From: Syngnathus acus
Taxonomy: Eukaryota; Chordata; Actinopteri; Syngnathiformes; Syngnathidae
NCBI RefSeq assembly: GCF_901709675.1
Contig: NC_051101.1
Coordinates: 5,168,501 to 5,232,500, forward strand
Reading direction: 5' to 3'
DNA: 64,000 nucleotides
Shown: piece by piece, positions 25,397-35,742 of the stretch
Layout: each line of letters starts with the position of its first letter
Numbering within the stretch: the first letter of the stretch is position 1
Program-made: the position numbers and the translations under genes
The notes under the pieces: generated by a model
Database searches by the model: none
Told to the model about the DNA's origin: nothing
Seen by the model: the letters and a program-made list of their open reading frames with translations, nothing else

Positions 25397-26221
25397 CTAG
25401 TTCAGACTTTCCACTATATCCTCCAGGGACAAGTGTGCAGAGGAGTGACTGGGACTGGATTTAGTTTTCAGGCTAATGGAGCCATACAGTTTGGCGGAAC
25501 GTTTAGAATAAGCAATGACTTTCCTCCTGTACATCTCTCCTTTCCACATGGAGATCATAAGCAGAGTGGAAAGCACAACCCCTCCCAGAGTCAGCAAGCA
25601 CAATCCTGCTATGACGCACCGGTCCAGGTGAGCTCCAATGCGTGCCCTTTCCAGTTCCATTCTCTCCATCTCCCTGGCCGAGACACTGTCCCTGTCCACG
25701 ACCACATTCCGGGGCACAGCGTAGGAGATGATCACCAACGAGATGCCTGTCACCAAAAACGTGACTGCACTAATAAACCAGTAGTCCACTGAGGAGCCTG
25801 AGGCCTCCCCAAAGGAAAGCTCATCCTCAGACATGAAAGAAAATTCTGGTAGCGTCTCTGAGCATGGCTCGCAGTTGCGCCCGGTTCTATGAGAACTTTT
25901 ACAGCTCGTCTCTGGGCTACCAATCGCCAGGTTGACATTCTCATCTATGTAGGTGAACGATGTCTCCAATTCCTCGTCACAGCAGACGCGCACTTTCTCC
26001 TCCCCAAGAGGGCGCAGTTTGACCTCCGAGCGCCTCGCAGCTGAATGACACCGGTCATGGCAGCTCCGGGCCGGGTTACAGCCGGCGTCCCCGAGGGAGC
26101 CCCCTCCTGTTGATTCACTTTGCTTGCGGACGTGCAGCACAGCGGAGAGGCGCTCAAGGACGGCGGGGGGATGCGGTTGCTTCTCACCATCCCTTGTTAA
26201 AGACAACACCGGAGAAGCCAT
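25397..26221 (-). CDS. tmem74: transmembrane protein 74 (TMEM74)
   Basis: This single-exon reading frame of 274 aa starts at the ATG whose complement is 26219-26221. From what is known of the mammalian protein, TMEM74 is a lysosomal/autophagosomal two-pass membrane protein that promotes autophagy. Seen here: a long polar N-terminal half (residues 1-145) with an acidic Ser-rich patch just before the membrane; TM1 at about 147-169, ending in ISYAVPR; a charged connector rich in Arg and Glu (about 171-199) containing REMERMELERARIGAHLDR; TM2 at about 201-225 (CVIAGLCLLTLGGVVLS); and a basic, Ser-rich tail. The TM1-connector-TM2 block is the family signature as I know it. Length is slightly below the roughly 305 aa of the human protein, the difference being in the variable N-terminus. 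A possible 3' splice site (ATTACAG on the minus strand, AG at 26261-26262) would put the start codon about 40 nt into the second exon, matching the mammalian layout of a non-coding first exon; this is inference. The neighbour upstream is trhr in divergent orientation, as in mammals. Confidence 0.95.
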   Translation of the reverse strand: MASPVLSLTRDGEKQPHPPAVLERLSAVLHVRKQSESTGGGSLGDAGCNPARSCHDRCHSAARRSEVKLRPLGEEKVRVCCDEELETSFTYIDENVNLAIGSPETSCKSSHRTGRNCEPCSETLPEFSFMSEDELSFGEASGSSVDYWFISAVTFLVTGISLVIISYAVPRNVVVDRDSVSAREMERMELERARIGAHLDRCVIAGLCLLTLGGVVLSTLLMISMWKGEMYRRKVIAYSKRSAKLYGSISLKTKSSPSHSSAHLSLEDIVESLN

Positions 26222-26879
26222 TTGCCCTCGCCGCCTGCCGGTTCCCTCTTCCTCCCTCTTCTGTAATGCTGCACAGCATCCCTAATGAGACAAGTCAAAT
26301 GGTGCATCTTAATCAAATAACAGTGATGAATACATTAACGCGGGGTGTATTTCTGCGCAATTGGTGTGTGTTTTATAGGGGACAAGTGCGGAAAACGCAC
26401 ACACTTTAGTCGCAAAACTGGGTAAAAGCCACTTTAAAGTTGATTAGAGAAATCCGTAGCCTCATCTTGAAAGACGCTTACGTTGGATGTCATGAGCCAA
26501 ATGCCTTTGTATCCAATTAGGAAAGGGATCTGTGTTCATCCTAAACCTAGATTAAACTATATTCAAATGATCTACTGCAAGTAGTAAACGTAAACAGATC
26601 ATAATCTGTACTTTATCTACAAAGGACACATCGAAATTGAAGAACACATCTCATTGGATTTCCAAATCCATCCATCAAGCATATCCTGCTTCCGAAAAGA
26701 TACGGTTGAGGCTCTGCTGCATTTGCATGGAGCATTCGCGCACAATCGTTTTCCACAAAAATACATTCCCAAATCACATCTACCAATAAACCAACCGTGC
26801 TTCGTTAGGATCCCTTTGGCTGCCGCACGCCGAAACACGCCATCGCAAGTAACTCCACGCAACGGAAGGCAGATTTAGC

Positions 26880-27060
26880 CATAACGGTTGAGTACGCCTC
26901 AGACGCCGTCTTTCTGCTTGGAGCTGTGACGTCAGAGGTTGAATTGATTGGAGCGCTTGCTTAGCCCCGCCCTCAGCAGAGCTTTTGCTGAGAGGAGCTG
27001 ACCAAATCAGCACCAGATCAGCAAAAGGCAGATTCACTCAGAGGAAACGGACCCGCAATT
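26880..27060 (-). promoter_or_regulatory. candidate tmem74 promoter with CRE and GC box
   Basis: This GC- and CpG-richer block lies 660-840 bp upstream of the tmem74 start codon. It contains a perfect palindromic cAMP response element TGACGTCA at 26927-26934 and a GC box GCCCCGCCC at 26964-26972. No TATA box is evident. The motifs are directly visible. Their use by tmem74 is inferred from position only, and the transcription start and the 5' non-coding exon cannot be fixed from sequence. Confidence 0.4.
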
Positions 27061-28327
27061 ATATATTGAATTCAAAATCAATGTAAAAATAATGGATATG
27101 TGAATCTGAGTTTAAAATGTGATGAGAACGCTCCTCCGATTTAAAAAAAAAAAAAAGAAACATAGAAACTTGGAATGCAGAATTAGAACAATATAAATCA
27201 AATCAATAAAAAGGGGTTCTGTAGACCTTTTCATAATGTCTGTAAGTTATAGTTATATTTTCTATGGCCGAAAAGTGAGTGAAAATATATACACCCCAAA
27301 AAAGATCATGTTAGTTAGTCAAGACCTTGATGTTGACAGAATTGGACCAGATGTTGACCGGTTCAACAAAGGTGTAGAAATCAAAGAGATGGCCGACTGG
27401 ATCATAAGCAAGACATTTTTTTATTTATTTTTTACAGCTCTTATGTGATTATAGTGCCCCATCTTACATAATTTGATTAATATTCTATTCTATTAACATT
27501 CTACATTCTGGTCAACGAACTTGTCTCCGCACCTCATGTATGAAATGTATAATGTAACAAGCATACCTAATGAGTTTCCAAAGAGTGGAACTCTCTCAAG
27601 AAAGGTACCATAAGGCACCATTAATATGCCTATTAAAATCTCATACATTATTCGAATTAGAGATCAATAAAATTGACATTAAGTGCTTCAACTTCCAGAG
27701 ATACACAACATTGAATGGAGTTACTTATTATCAAAATTGTGTTTACCCTCAAATGTGGTGACATAATCATTTGCACAGAGTTTTTACATAATACTGTCAT
27801 CATATTGGATAAAAACAACCAATAGTGTTATGCAAACAGCATTGTCAAATTGTGTGTATCATAGACCATCATGCACCATCTGTTGTCCCATGCTCTTAGA
27901 AGATTAGTGACCATGTCATCCAGCCGTTTTTAATCTCGAGTTCTAATGGATCATGTGACCTGCAACTTCAAACAAACCTTTAGGAGATTCAACCTGTGTA
28001 TTCGCCATTCTTAGAGCTCTTTACTCTGCTGTACATTTGAATGTAAAAAAAAACCCACCTAAACAAATGTATGTTTTAATTAAAGTTACAATTTACATGT
28101 AACAATCAGTATTTCCATCCCACTTATAAATGCTAACTATTCACTTGCTGAATATTTTACATTGAAATTTGGCTGACATTTTTCTCAAAATACTGAATAA
28201 GCAAATGAGGAAGAGAGAATGAGAGGAAATAGGAGCCTCCCTTTTCTTGGGTAGTCAGACTATATGCTCCACAGCCACAATGCCTGCTTAGTCATAATGG
28301 TTTACGGTTTGTTTGGTTACATTAAAA

Positions 28328-28712
28328 TGGAAGAGGTGCTGAGTCAGCTCAATAAATATTTTGCAAATATTGGAGCAACTTTGGCAATAAAAATATCTAT
28401 GACAGATCCCATACCTCGGGACTGAATCCATCAAAGTAACTACAAGCTCAATGTACCTATTGATGAGAAAGATGTAACAAATACAACACCAAAACTTGTG
28501 ATTGGAACATTTATTGATTTAAAAACATTTGATACAGTAAATCATAAAATAATTACTAAACTCGAACAATATGGGAACGGATGGGTAGTTTTGAATTAGG
28601 TGATTAGCTATTTGGAGAGAAGCCAATAGTTTGTAATGATGGATGGGTTTAAGTCCCGATGCATGGACATTGGTGTCCCACAGGGGTCAGTATTGGGTCC
28701 AATGTTATTTGA
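28328..28712 (+). pseudogene. non-LTR retrotransposon (LINE) reverse transcriptase fragment
   Basis: From 28328 a frame gives MEEVLSQLNKYFANIG, the connector typical before the RT domain. From 28504 another gives FIDLKTFDTVNH (motif A with the catalytic Asp), then two in-frame stops near 28597 and 28630, and at 28672 GVPQGSVLGPMLF (motif B). Motif C (xADD) is missing because homology ends abruptly near 28713. The fragment is dead. The clade is not resolvable here; L2, Rex1 and Jockey-like elements all share this motif form. Confidence 0.85.
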
Positions 28713-28920
28713 CAGGGTCCCCGGGCAACTAGTTGGTCAATGTAGAAATCTCCATAGTGGCTCCTCCGAGGAGGTGGTCCGCCTCAGATCTTGTACTGGT
28801 CAGTCGGTGCAGGATTCAGACAACGAACTCCAATTCAGTCATGATTGGAGGGTGCAGGACAGAGAGCAGAAGCGGCAGTCGGCTCGAACACCTGCAGACT
28901 ATTATATCTTTGCAATATAT
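28713..28920 (+). other. unidentified GC-rich segment fused to the LINE fragment
   Basis: This segment is richer in GC than both flanks and begins exactly where LINE homology stops, at GACAGGGTCCCCGGGCAACT. Two overlapping frames stay open (28636-28968 and 28733-28924) but resemble no protein I know. It may be part of another repeat or a captured segment. Confidence 0.4.
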
Positions 28921-29223
28921 CTAAAAATTTGTAACAAAACCTTGATACGATATAACCCAAAACTCTAAAGCATAGAAATAGAAAAAAGGAAGTGGATATT
29001 TGACTGCATGAATGATTATAGAGACCGCTATATCCGTCTGCAACATTGCACCACTTTTCCTGTTGACATGGACACCAGCTTACAAGAGATGCTGTGCTTG
29101 CCGTGTAAGAAAGATAAGTGATTATCTTGTTTATACATTGGATTTATCGAGTACTTATCTACACATTGGATTTATTTACTTGCACAGAGAAATATTTTGG
29201 CCAAATTGTTCAAATTGATTGTT

Positions 29224-29340
29224 GGTCTATATGTGCCCTGCGATTGGCTGGCAACCAGTTCAAGTTGTCCCTCGTCTACCGCCCAAAATCATCTCCACCA
29301 CGCCCACAGCTCTTGTGAGGACAAGCACTTCAGAACATGG
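29224..29340 (+). mobile_element. SINE-like dispersed repeat, copy 3 (tail fragment)
   Basis: This fragment has TGCCCTGCGATTGGCTGGCA and CCAGTTCAAGTTGTCC, then a degraded end GAGGACAAGCACTTCAGAA. It is more diverged than copy 1. Confidence 0.6.
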
Positions 29341-30363
29341 TCTGCCTCATTGAAAAAGCATGGCTGCTTTGCATTTATTTATTCTTTTATTTCCAGGCCT
29401 ACTTGTGCAATAATAGGATAGTCATTCACCATTCATTCTGTAGACTCATTGTTGTTCCTATCTCCACTTGCAATGAATGTATGTCTACTAATGAAATGGA
29501 AATAATTTTTGGACCTATGGCTGCCTCTTGCTGGCATTCAGTCTTGTACCCCTTCAGTCATTTAGAGACTAAAGGTTTCTAGTTCCAGTATAATCAGTAT
29601 AGTCACCCCGACTCTCAATTTACTGTGGCTATTAAAATCTCTACACAAGATGACTTTTCCCTGTTCACATGGTAATTTGTCACTTTAACCACATGATGGC
29701 AATGTTGGCTAATACAGTAAATCCAGCATGAGGGAATAGTAGTTTGTGTTGACATTTTGCTTGCACCTCTGCTGTAGAAATTAGCCGGAGAAGTCCGTCT
29801 GTTGCAACGTAGTGCGCATGCTTCAAAATGCATGCACTTCAAAATTAGGTCTTTGCATTCTATCATGCCATTGAAAAATCAAAAAATGCACAGTCCCTTT
29901 AAAAATTGACAACTCTTGGGCTTTCATGAGATGGAACTATGTTCACTCATGCTCAACAGGGAAAGCCTTCCGTCAGATTGATTGATGCACTACCTTTCCT
30001 CAGTAAAGTAATTGATTTATTGACAAGTAATTTATCGTCTTTTGATTCTTAACATTTTATGACTTAGCCAATTAACTACTTTTTTTGGGAAGTTATTTTA
30101 ATTGACAATTTATTTTCCTTTTCTACTCCTTATCTGCCACACACATTGCTCATCCTCAGTCCCCAGCCTATTAACTTTGTAATCTTTGCTGGAACAGCTT
30201 GAGGTACCTCAAGCCACGGCCAAGCAAAGAAGATGCAAGGAATCAGGGCAGCGCTTGGTGATCCACCAGACCTCCCATTCCTTTCCAAACTCCCACTTGT
30301 GTAGTGTTTGCATGTTCTCATGCTTGCTAATTTTGCGAATATTGTGAATTGAAACCGCTTATG

Positions 30364-30495
30364 GGGGTTCTTTGTAGACCCTTTCACAGATGCTTCTTGG
30401 TAAAACCGTTTGAGTTGGGTTCAAGGGAGAACCTTCTTAAATGGTTCTAACAGGAACCCAGATGGGTTCTTATACAAGCTGAAGAACCTCTAGTT
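30364..30495 (+). repeat. GGTTCT/AGAACC-rich repeat
   Basis: GGGTTCTTTGTAGACCCTTT is followed by several GGTTCT and GAACC words in both orientations up to AGAACC near 30485. A shorter relative, GGGGTTCTGTAGACCTTTTC, lies at 27214-27233. Such GGTTCTTT-rich palindromic repeats are dispersed in fish genomes. The family name is unknown to me. Confidence 0.4.
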
Positions 30496-31274
30496 TTTGT
30501 CAGCATCTTTACATATAAAAGTCTATTTTGAATATTTAATGACGAAAACAAATGGTATGTTTGGATTGGTCTGTTTTTCTTTTTCCTACTCTTATTCAGT
30601 CAAGAAATGTGGTTGCATCAATTGCTTTGTATTTATTAGTGTTAAAAGGGAGTGTGTGTGGGATCTTGCATCCATTTGGCTTTAAAACAAATCAGCTTAT
30701 TCATTGACTATATTCATCATGTGTTTGAATAATGCAAAGGGAGGGATACAACAGCATTATTTTGGGAGAGACTGGTGTGCGTGACCGTGCATTAGTGTGT
30801 CTATTTGTGTTTGTATGTCATTGATTGATCAATTGATTGATGACTGATTGCAATTGACTGCATATTTTTCTGCTCACACTGCAGTCAAATTAGCACATAC
30901 ATAGCTTTTAGGATGGAGGCTAGTTGTATCAAAGGGTTTCTTATTCATGATTCTTTCAGTTTCTCTATCGTATTTTGTGGATCATTTCCACATACGGAAT
31001 AGTTTCCGTTTATCTTATCTGTATTCAAATTTATTTGTGATGTAACTGCTTGTCATGTCAAAGTTTATAGGTTGAGCCATATAGGTTATTTATCCATCTA
31101 TATATTCCACATATTTAAAAATTGGTCTCTTTTGAGACTTTATATTAGAAGCCATTATTTTGTGTCAGTATAAAATCTCTGCAGTTGTTATATTCTTTTG
31201 TTTTAGTGAATAGTGACATGGCATATTAATGAATGGTGTGTTTGTCATTTGGAGCGTTGACACAAGTAGACCTC

Positions 31275-32397
31275 GGCAACCCAAACGGCGATCTAACAAC
31301 CTACTGCTGCAACAATGGTGCATATGTGATGTGTGTCAGTGCAAAGTATTTTTACAATCTAGCAGCAGTCTGACAGCTCGGAGATAAATGACCTAAGATC
31401 CAAGACCCATACATATGGTATTTTTCACATGTAAGTAATAGACTGTGAAAGGAAGCGTTGCTTTACCGCTGCTTGTGCAAACCTGAGATTTTGTTGTTTT
31501 TGTTTTTGCAATGAGAACAGTTTCTTTTGGACAATTGATTACAAAAGTCAACACGTTTTTATTTATTTATTATTTTTTAATCAGAGATGCAAGTCTACAT
31601 TAATTTTTCTAACTCATTTAGATTCTGCCTTCATTTATCTCTAGTTCATCAGGTTTTCATAATAAATATAACACAAATACTATTATATGTAATATGGTAA
31701 TATATTTTGTAATATTTTTGAATTAAGTGCTGTCATGGCTGTAGATTACAACTGCATTATGCAAGCTTTTCAAGCATTACAACAAATAGGTAATGAAAAT
31801 ATCTCAAAAGCCTTATGTGCCTTTAAAAATATGTAAAATGTAAAGATTTTATAAATCAGCATCAAAAATCTGTTTAGTGACTCATCAAGTCATCTCTGAC
31901 TGAAATTTGCTGTTATCCAGCATTATTGAATCCTCAAAACTCAAATGGTAAATTGTTGGAATAAATTGTCAGAATAGTAATCACATCACTGATATCTGCC
32001 CACCATTCATTTATATCAAAGAGTGGCCTCAATGAGGCATTTCAACTCTTTGGCCCCGAAACAAGGGACTAGCTCAGCACTCACACACATATATAGACTG
32101 CTCCAGCCTTTTTCTCCTTTTGCCTTATTGACCACAGGCTTCTTTCATGCATTCAACACTCTTGTGAGGGATTTACTGGGACATCGAAGAAGCAAACAGC
32201 TATTACATGGCTTAATCGTTCTTGCTACTATCCTTTCCTTTTCAGTAAAAATCTTGATTGGCTGAGGTGATAGAAACTTCGGTCGCCATGGTTTAATTTT
32301 CCTCTTGTCACTCTTGGTTTCTCGTGCTTTATTTGAGCCAGCCATGTTTACTTTGACTCACAGGACTCAATTGATGGACAATTATACGATATTGATG
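31275..32397 (+). repeat. inverted repeat arm A (upstream of trhr)
   Basis: The reverse complement of this segment aligns by eye along its whole length with 41958-42978. Exact shared blocks include 32 nt (32282-32313 against 42047-42078), a block of about 28 nt containing CCTGTGGTCAATAAGGC, and 29 nt containing GTCAGACTGCTGCTAG. Between them the match is gapped and lower. A 66-aa Lys/Arg-rich frame on the minus strand (32145-32345) is not preserved in the partner arm, so I do not call it a gene. The origin is unknown: it could be an old dispersed element or a local inverted duplication. Confidence 0.8.
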
Positions 32398-34499
32398 TGT
32401 TTTTAACCACAAATTCAACAAACCCCCATACAAATGTATTTGTAATTGGGTGTAATTGTATTTTATGTTATTCTACTATTTAAATTACGTTACGTTTAAA
32501 CAGAGAGACTAGTAATACATTTACAAGAAATGGATAGTTTTAGCCCGACGAATCATTCAATCCCCAGACCATTGTTTCCCTATTGAGTATGTTTTGGGAT
32601 CCTCTTTTGACACAAATATGAAAACAATTAAACATAGATCTTATATCTTTTATTGATCCAAATATTTTAAAGTGATGCTGGTATTTAAGGGCCAAGGGCA
32701 ACATGGTGAGGATGCAGAAACTTCACCAATTGAGCTGTGATCATTTTGTGAACCTTCACACTGACATACACTCATTCGTTCAATAGTCCATGTGCAAGCG
32801 ACAGTATTGCTGCTGGGTGGTCAAGTCAAGTGTAAATGTTTTTGTTCACCTCCATTATTGCTTCTCTACTGGGGCTCTTGGTCTTGGCAGCCAATGCTGC
32901 AACCATATCAAATCAGAATCTTGACTTCTTTTATCTTCAAAAGTTGATTCACTTTTTATTTCAGTCAGACAATGAGTTTTTTTTTTTTACCTCTACTACT
33001 TTGTGTTGGCAGATAATTTACCAAGAAAATCTTGCTGGTCAGGGTGTGTTTTATGAACCGATGTGCTATGTTCAACACCCATTCACAGTCAATACTGATG
33101 CATCCATAATTTTGGATATGTCCGTCAGTCTAAGTCAAAATGCCGTTATGTTTTTTTGGACCAGTCCAGCCCTGAATGCATGCTAATCATTCTGATGTTC
33201 CAGATCTTCAGTTAAAGAATATTTACTGCACTGTACTTTCCTATCCCCAAGTTTAACAGTCACTCAACCGAAGTCTGTCAGGTTTGATAGGTTTTTATGT
33301 TACTCACAGTAAGCGCATGAGGATTGGTTATTTTATGATGACAGACTGCTCAGCAGAATCACATGTTGGATGACTTCAAATTGCATTTCTCAACCTATCC
33401 AATGCATGTCTTTTGTGTTATTGTGGCTCATAGCGAAGTGATAAGTGTGATTCATGACAGCATTTAGGATGAAGTGTTATTCAGCTTTCGTTGACAGTGG
33501 ATCAGTGAAGAGAGGCGTCATTTGTTGTGAACGAACGAAATAGCAGATCATATGAGGTGCTGTATGTGGAGTTTTGATTAAAAAAAAAAAAAATCAATAC
33601 ACGTTGAGGCACGGGCGGTTGGCCCCAAACGGCGTTAACTGGATGGGCGGGATGGCATGTGGCTGTTCGATTGCCTTGTGACTTGTGAGCCTGAATCACA
33701 GCCATCCTGCAAGCTGATGTCTAGATCTAATATCTCATATTTGCTGTGAAGATTGTTTAGGCTTTCATGAGGTTTTTTCTTTAAATGTCGTGCTATGGTA
33801 ATACGCTGTTTTACAAGAAAACAAGCCTAATTTTGAGTGTCTAAACATGCATGAAATTTTGTACACACATGATATGGAAAATTATCAATATTTCATTAGT
33901 GTATTTGGTGGTTTTAAAGCAGCAGCTCAGGAGTGCTACTTACACATTTTCAACAAAGCAGCCGTGGTTGTACGTTTTGCTGAAAAAAAACTTGCATGCC
34001 TAAAAGTTGGACGTAACATCCCAAGACCTACAAAAATGTTTCTTGGTGCCAGATGTCAAACCTAACAGAAACCCTGCCTTTTCTTTCAAAATTTTAATAA
34101 TTTTTTTAATAGATAAATTGTATCTGATTGTGATTGGGGGAGTTCAAGATGACAAATATGACCAAAGGTTTTTATGTCGTCAAATACTGTTGCCATACAA
34201 AAAATTATGCTAATTTTCAAATTTTGTAACATTTTTGTTTTTTTACATTGTATAGATTCTTATGAGCTAGGTTTTAATCTCATGTACTTCATTTAAAAAG
34301 AATGAAGGCACTTTATAAGCTGCTTCAGGTCTATATTCTCTATAGTCTCTCTTCATATTCTACTCAGTCCAACCCTATTGCAGTTTATATCATTTCATGT
34401 CATGAAATATCAGTTGATAAAAGCCTTAACTCACAATTTGTCCAGAAATATAATTCTGTAGTTAGCAAGTCATGTATTGGGTGCATCACATTCCAATCG
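32398..34499. other. trhr upstream DNA, no gene seen
   Basis: AT-rich sequence between inverted arm A and the trhr promoter region. A 116-aa frame at 32836-33186 begins with a hydrophobic, signal-like stretch but has no other support. An A tract occurs at 33580-33593. Confidence 0.5.
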
Positions 34500-34860
34500 T
34501 GTCACTTGCCCGCAGATTGTCCGTGGTGTTACCAGGGTGCACAGTCAGAGGCTGCTTTTATCTCCCCTCTCACTCACGGGTGTGAGCGGACGAAACAGAC
34601 GCTCGCCACTCTTAACTTCAGTCTACACGCGAGGCTGACTCTTTTTGCAACCACGAGGGAATATAAAAGAAATAGATAATGGAAAAGATAGGACGTTTGA
34701 ATTGTTTGAAGGTAGTATTCATTTTCGGGACAATTACGAGTGCATTCATTTTTTAAGTTGGATTTTTGACGACCAGGACTTGCAAATTATTCCACTGCAG
34801 GTTTAGAGTTGTTTTGTATGATTAGTGCATTTTTTATTTTTGTTTTTTGCCAAGAAGCCC
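34500..34860 (+). promoter_or_regulatory. candidate trhr promoter / 5' UTR
   Basis: The 360 bp before the trhr start codon are richer in GC and CpG than the flanks. A TATA-like TATAAAAG lies at 34662-34669, so a start near 34690-34700 is possible. A good 3' splice site also exists: TTATTCCACTGCAG ending at 34800. This fits the mammalian gene, which has a non-coding first exon, and would make 34801-34860 the 5' UTR of the coding exon. The two readings compete and cannot be separated without transcript data. Confidence 0.35.
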
Positions 34861-35676
34861 ATGATGGACAACTTGACCACAGACAACGTGACAGCGGGGA
34901 ATGACACGTCTTCGTCGCAGCACAATCAAACCTTGGGTGTGTGGTGCGACTACGCGCTTGAATACAAGGCAGTCAGTGTGTTTTTGGTGTCCCTTATTTG
35001 CGGAGTAGGCATGGTGGGCAACATAATGGTCATCCTGGTGGTGCTGACCACTAAACACATGCGAACTCCCACTAACTGCTATCTGGTGAGTCTGGCTGCA
35101 GCCGACTTGATGGTGCTTATTGCTGCCGGGCTGCCAAACATCACCGACGCTCTGCACGGACATTGGGTGTATGGATACGCGGGCTGCCTGGGGATCACTT
35201 ATTTCCAATATTTGGGAATTAACGCGTCCTCTTGTTCCATCACAGCATTCACGGTGGAGCGATACATCGCGATCTGTCATCCCATTAAAGCGCAGTTCCT
35301 ATGTACTTTATCCCGAGCTAAGAAGATCATCATGCTGGTGTGGGCGCTCACGTCAATGTATTGCATAATGTGGCTCTTTTTGTCAGACACCCAAACTTTG
35401 GTATATGACAACGTTGAGCTCATCAGCTGCGCGTACAAAGTATCCAGGAGTCAATATCTGCCCATTTACTTCATAGACTTTGCAGTGTTTTACGTGCTGC
35501 CCCTAATGCTGGCCACAGTTCTGTATGGACTTATCGCCAGGATACTTTTTCTAAACCCGTTGCCTGCGGATGCTAAGGACAGCACCAGCAAGTGGAGGAG
35601 AGGAACTAGTAAAGGGGAAGGAAGGATCATCAGTGCAAGCTCCTCCAGCAGCAGCACTGCTGCATCTCGCAGACAG
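34861..35676 (+). CDS. trhr: thyrotropin-releasing hormone receptor, coding exon 1 (residues 1-272)
   Basis: TRHR is a class A GPCR of the plasma membrane that binds the tripeptide TRH and signals through Gq/11 and phospholipase C. This exon encodes the N-terminus, TM1-TM5 and most of intracellular loop 3. I start at the ATG at 34861; a second ATG follows at 34864, and the frame upstream of them has only a GTG. Visible features: four N-glycosylation sequons (N4, N9, N14, N22); TM1 at about 36-61 with GN at 53-54; TM2 at about 72-94 with the conserved LAAADL; TM3 at about 107-134 with C109; the ERY form of the DRY motif at 133-135; C190 as disulfide partner; TM5 at about 201-228. Y117 and N121 align with human TRH-contact residues Y106 and N110. 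Loop 3 has a run of six Ser (260-265). The exon ends at CAG followed by GTGAAG, phase 0. Confidence 0.98.
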
Positions 35677-35681
35677 GTGAA

Positions 35682-35683
<2 letters not shown>

Positions 35684-35740
<57 letters not shown>
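35684..35740. repeat. (AT)n microsatellite beside the trhr donor
   Basis: An uninterrupted AT dinucleotide tract of 57 nt begins 7 nt after the GT of the trhr 5' splice site. It is followed by a short CA run and an imperfect ATGTATGT stretch. It is self-complementary and likely to vary in length between individuals. Confidence 0.97.

Positions 35741-35742
<2 letters not shown>

Larger units (their letters stand above)
27061..31274. other. spacer between tmem74 and trhr
   Basis: AT-rich DNA whose recognisable content is the LINE RT fragment with its fused segment, SINE-like copy 3 and GGTTCT-rich repeats. An A tract sits at 27143-27159. No exon is supported. Confidence 0.55.

Noticed and set aside
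25358-25792. 144-aa frame on the plus strand opposite tmem74
   Set aside because: It is an antisense shadow of the well-supported tmem74 coding sequence.
32145-32345. 66-aa basic frame in inverted arm A as a duplicated small gene
   Set aside because: The matching region in arm B (about 42010-42240) has frameshifts and stops, so the sequence similarity is not explained by protein coding.
32836-33186. 116-aa frame with a signal-peptide-like start
   Set aside because: Only the hydrophobic N-terminus is suggestive. The rest looks like translated AT-rich DNA, with no splice or promoter evidence.
34302-34679. 125-aa frame just upstream of trhr
   Set aside because: No known domain. It overlaps the probable promoter and ends at the TATA-like site; openness reflects local composition.
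34825-34860. N-terminal extension of the trhr frame starting at a GTG (34825)
   Set aside because: The upstream codons encode a Phe-rich stretch from pyrimidine-rich DNA, there is no ATG, and a splice-acceptor-like sequence ends at 34800. The ATG at 34861 gives the normal receptor N-terminus.
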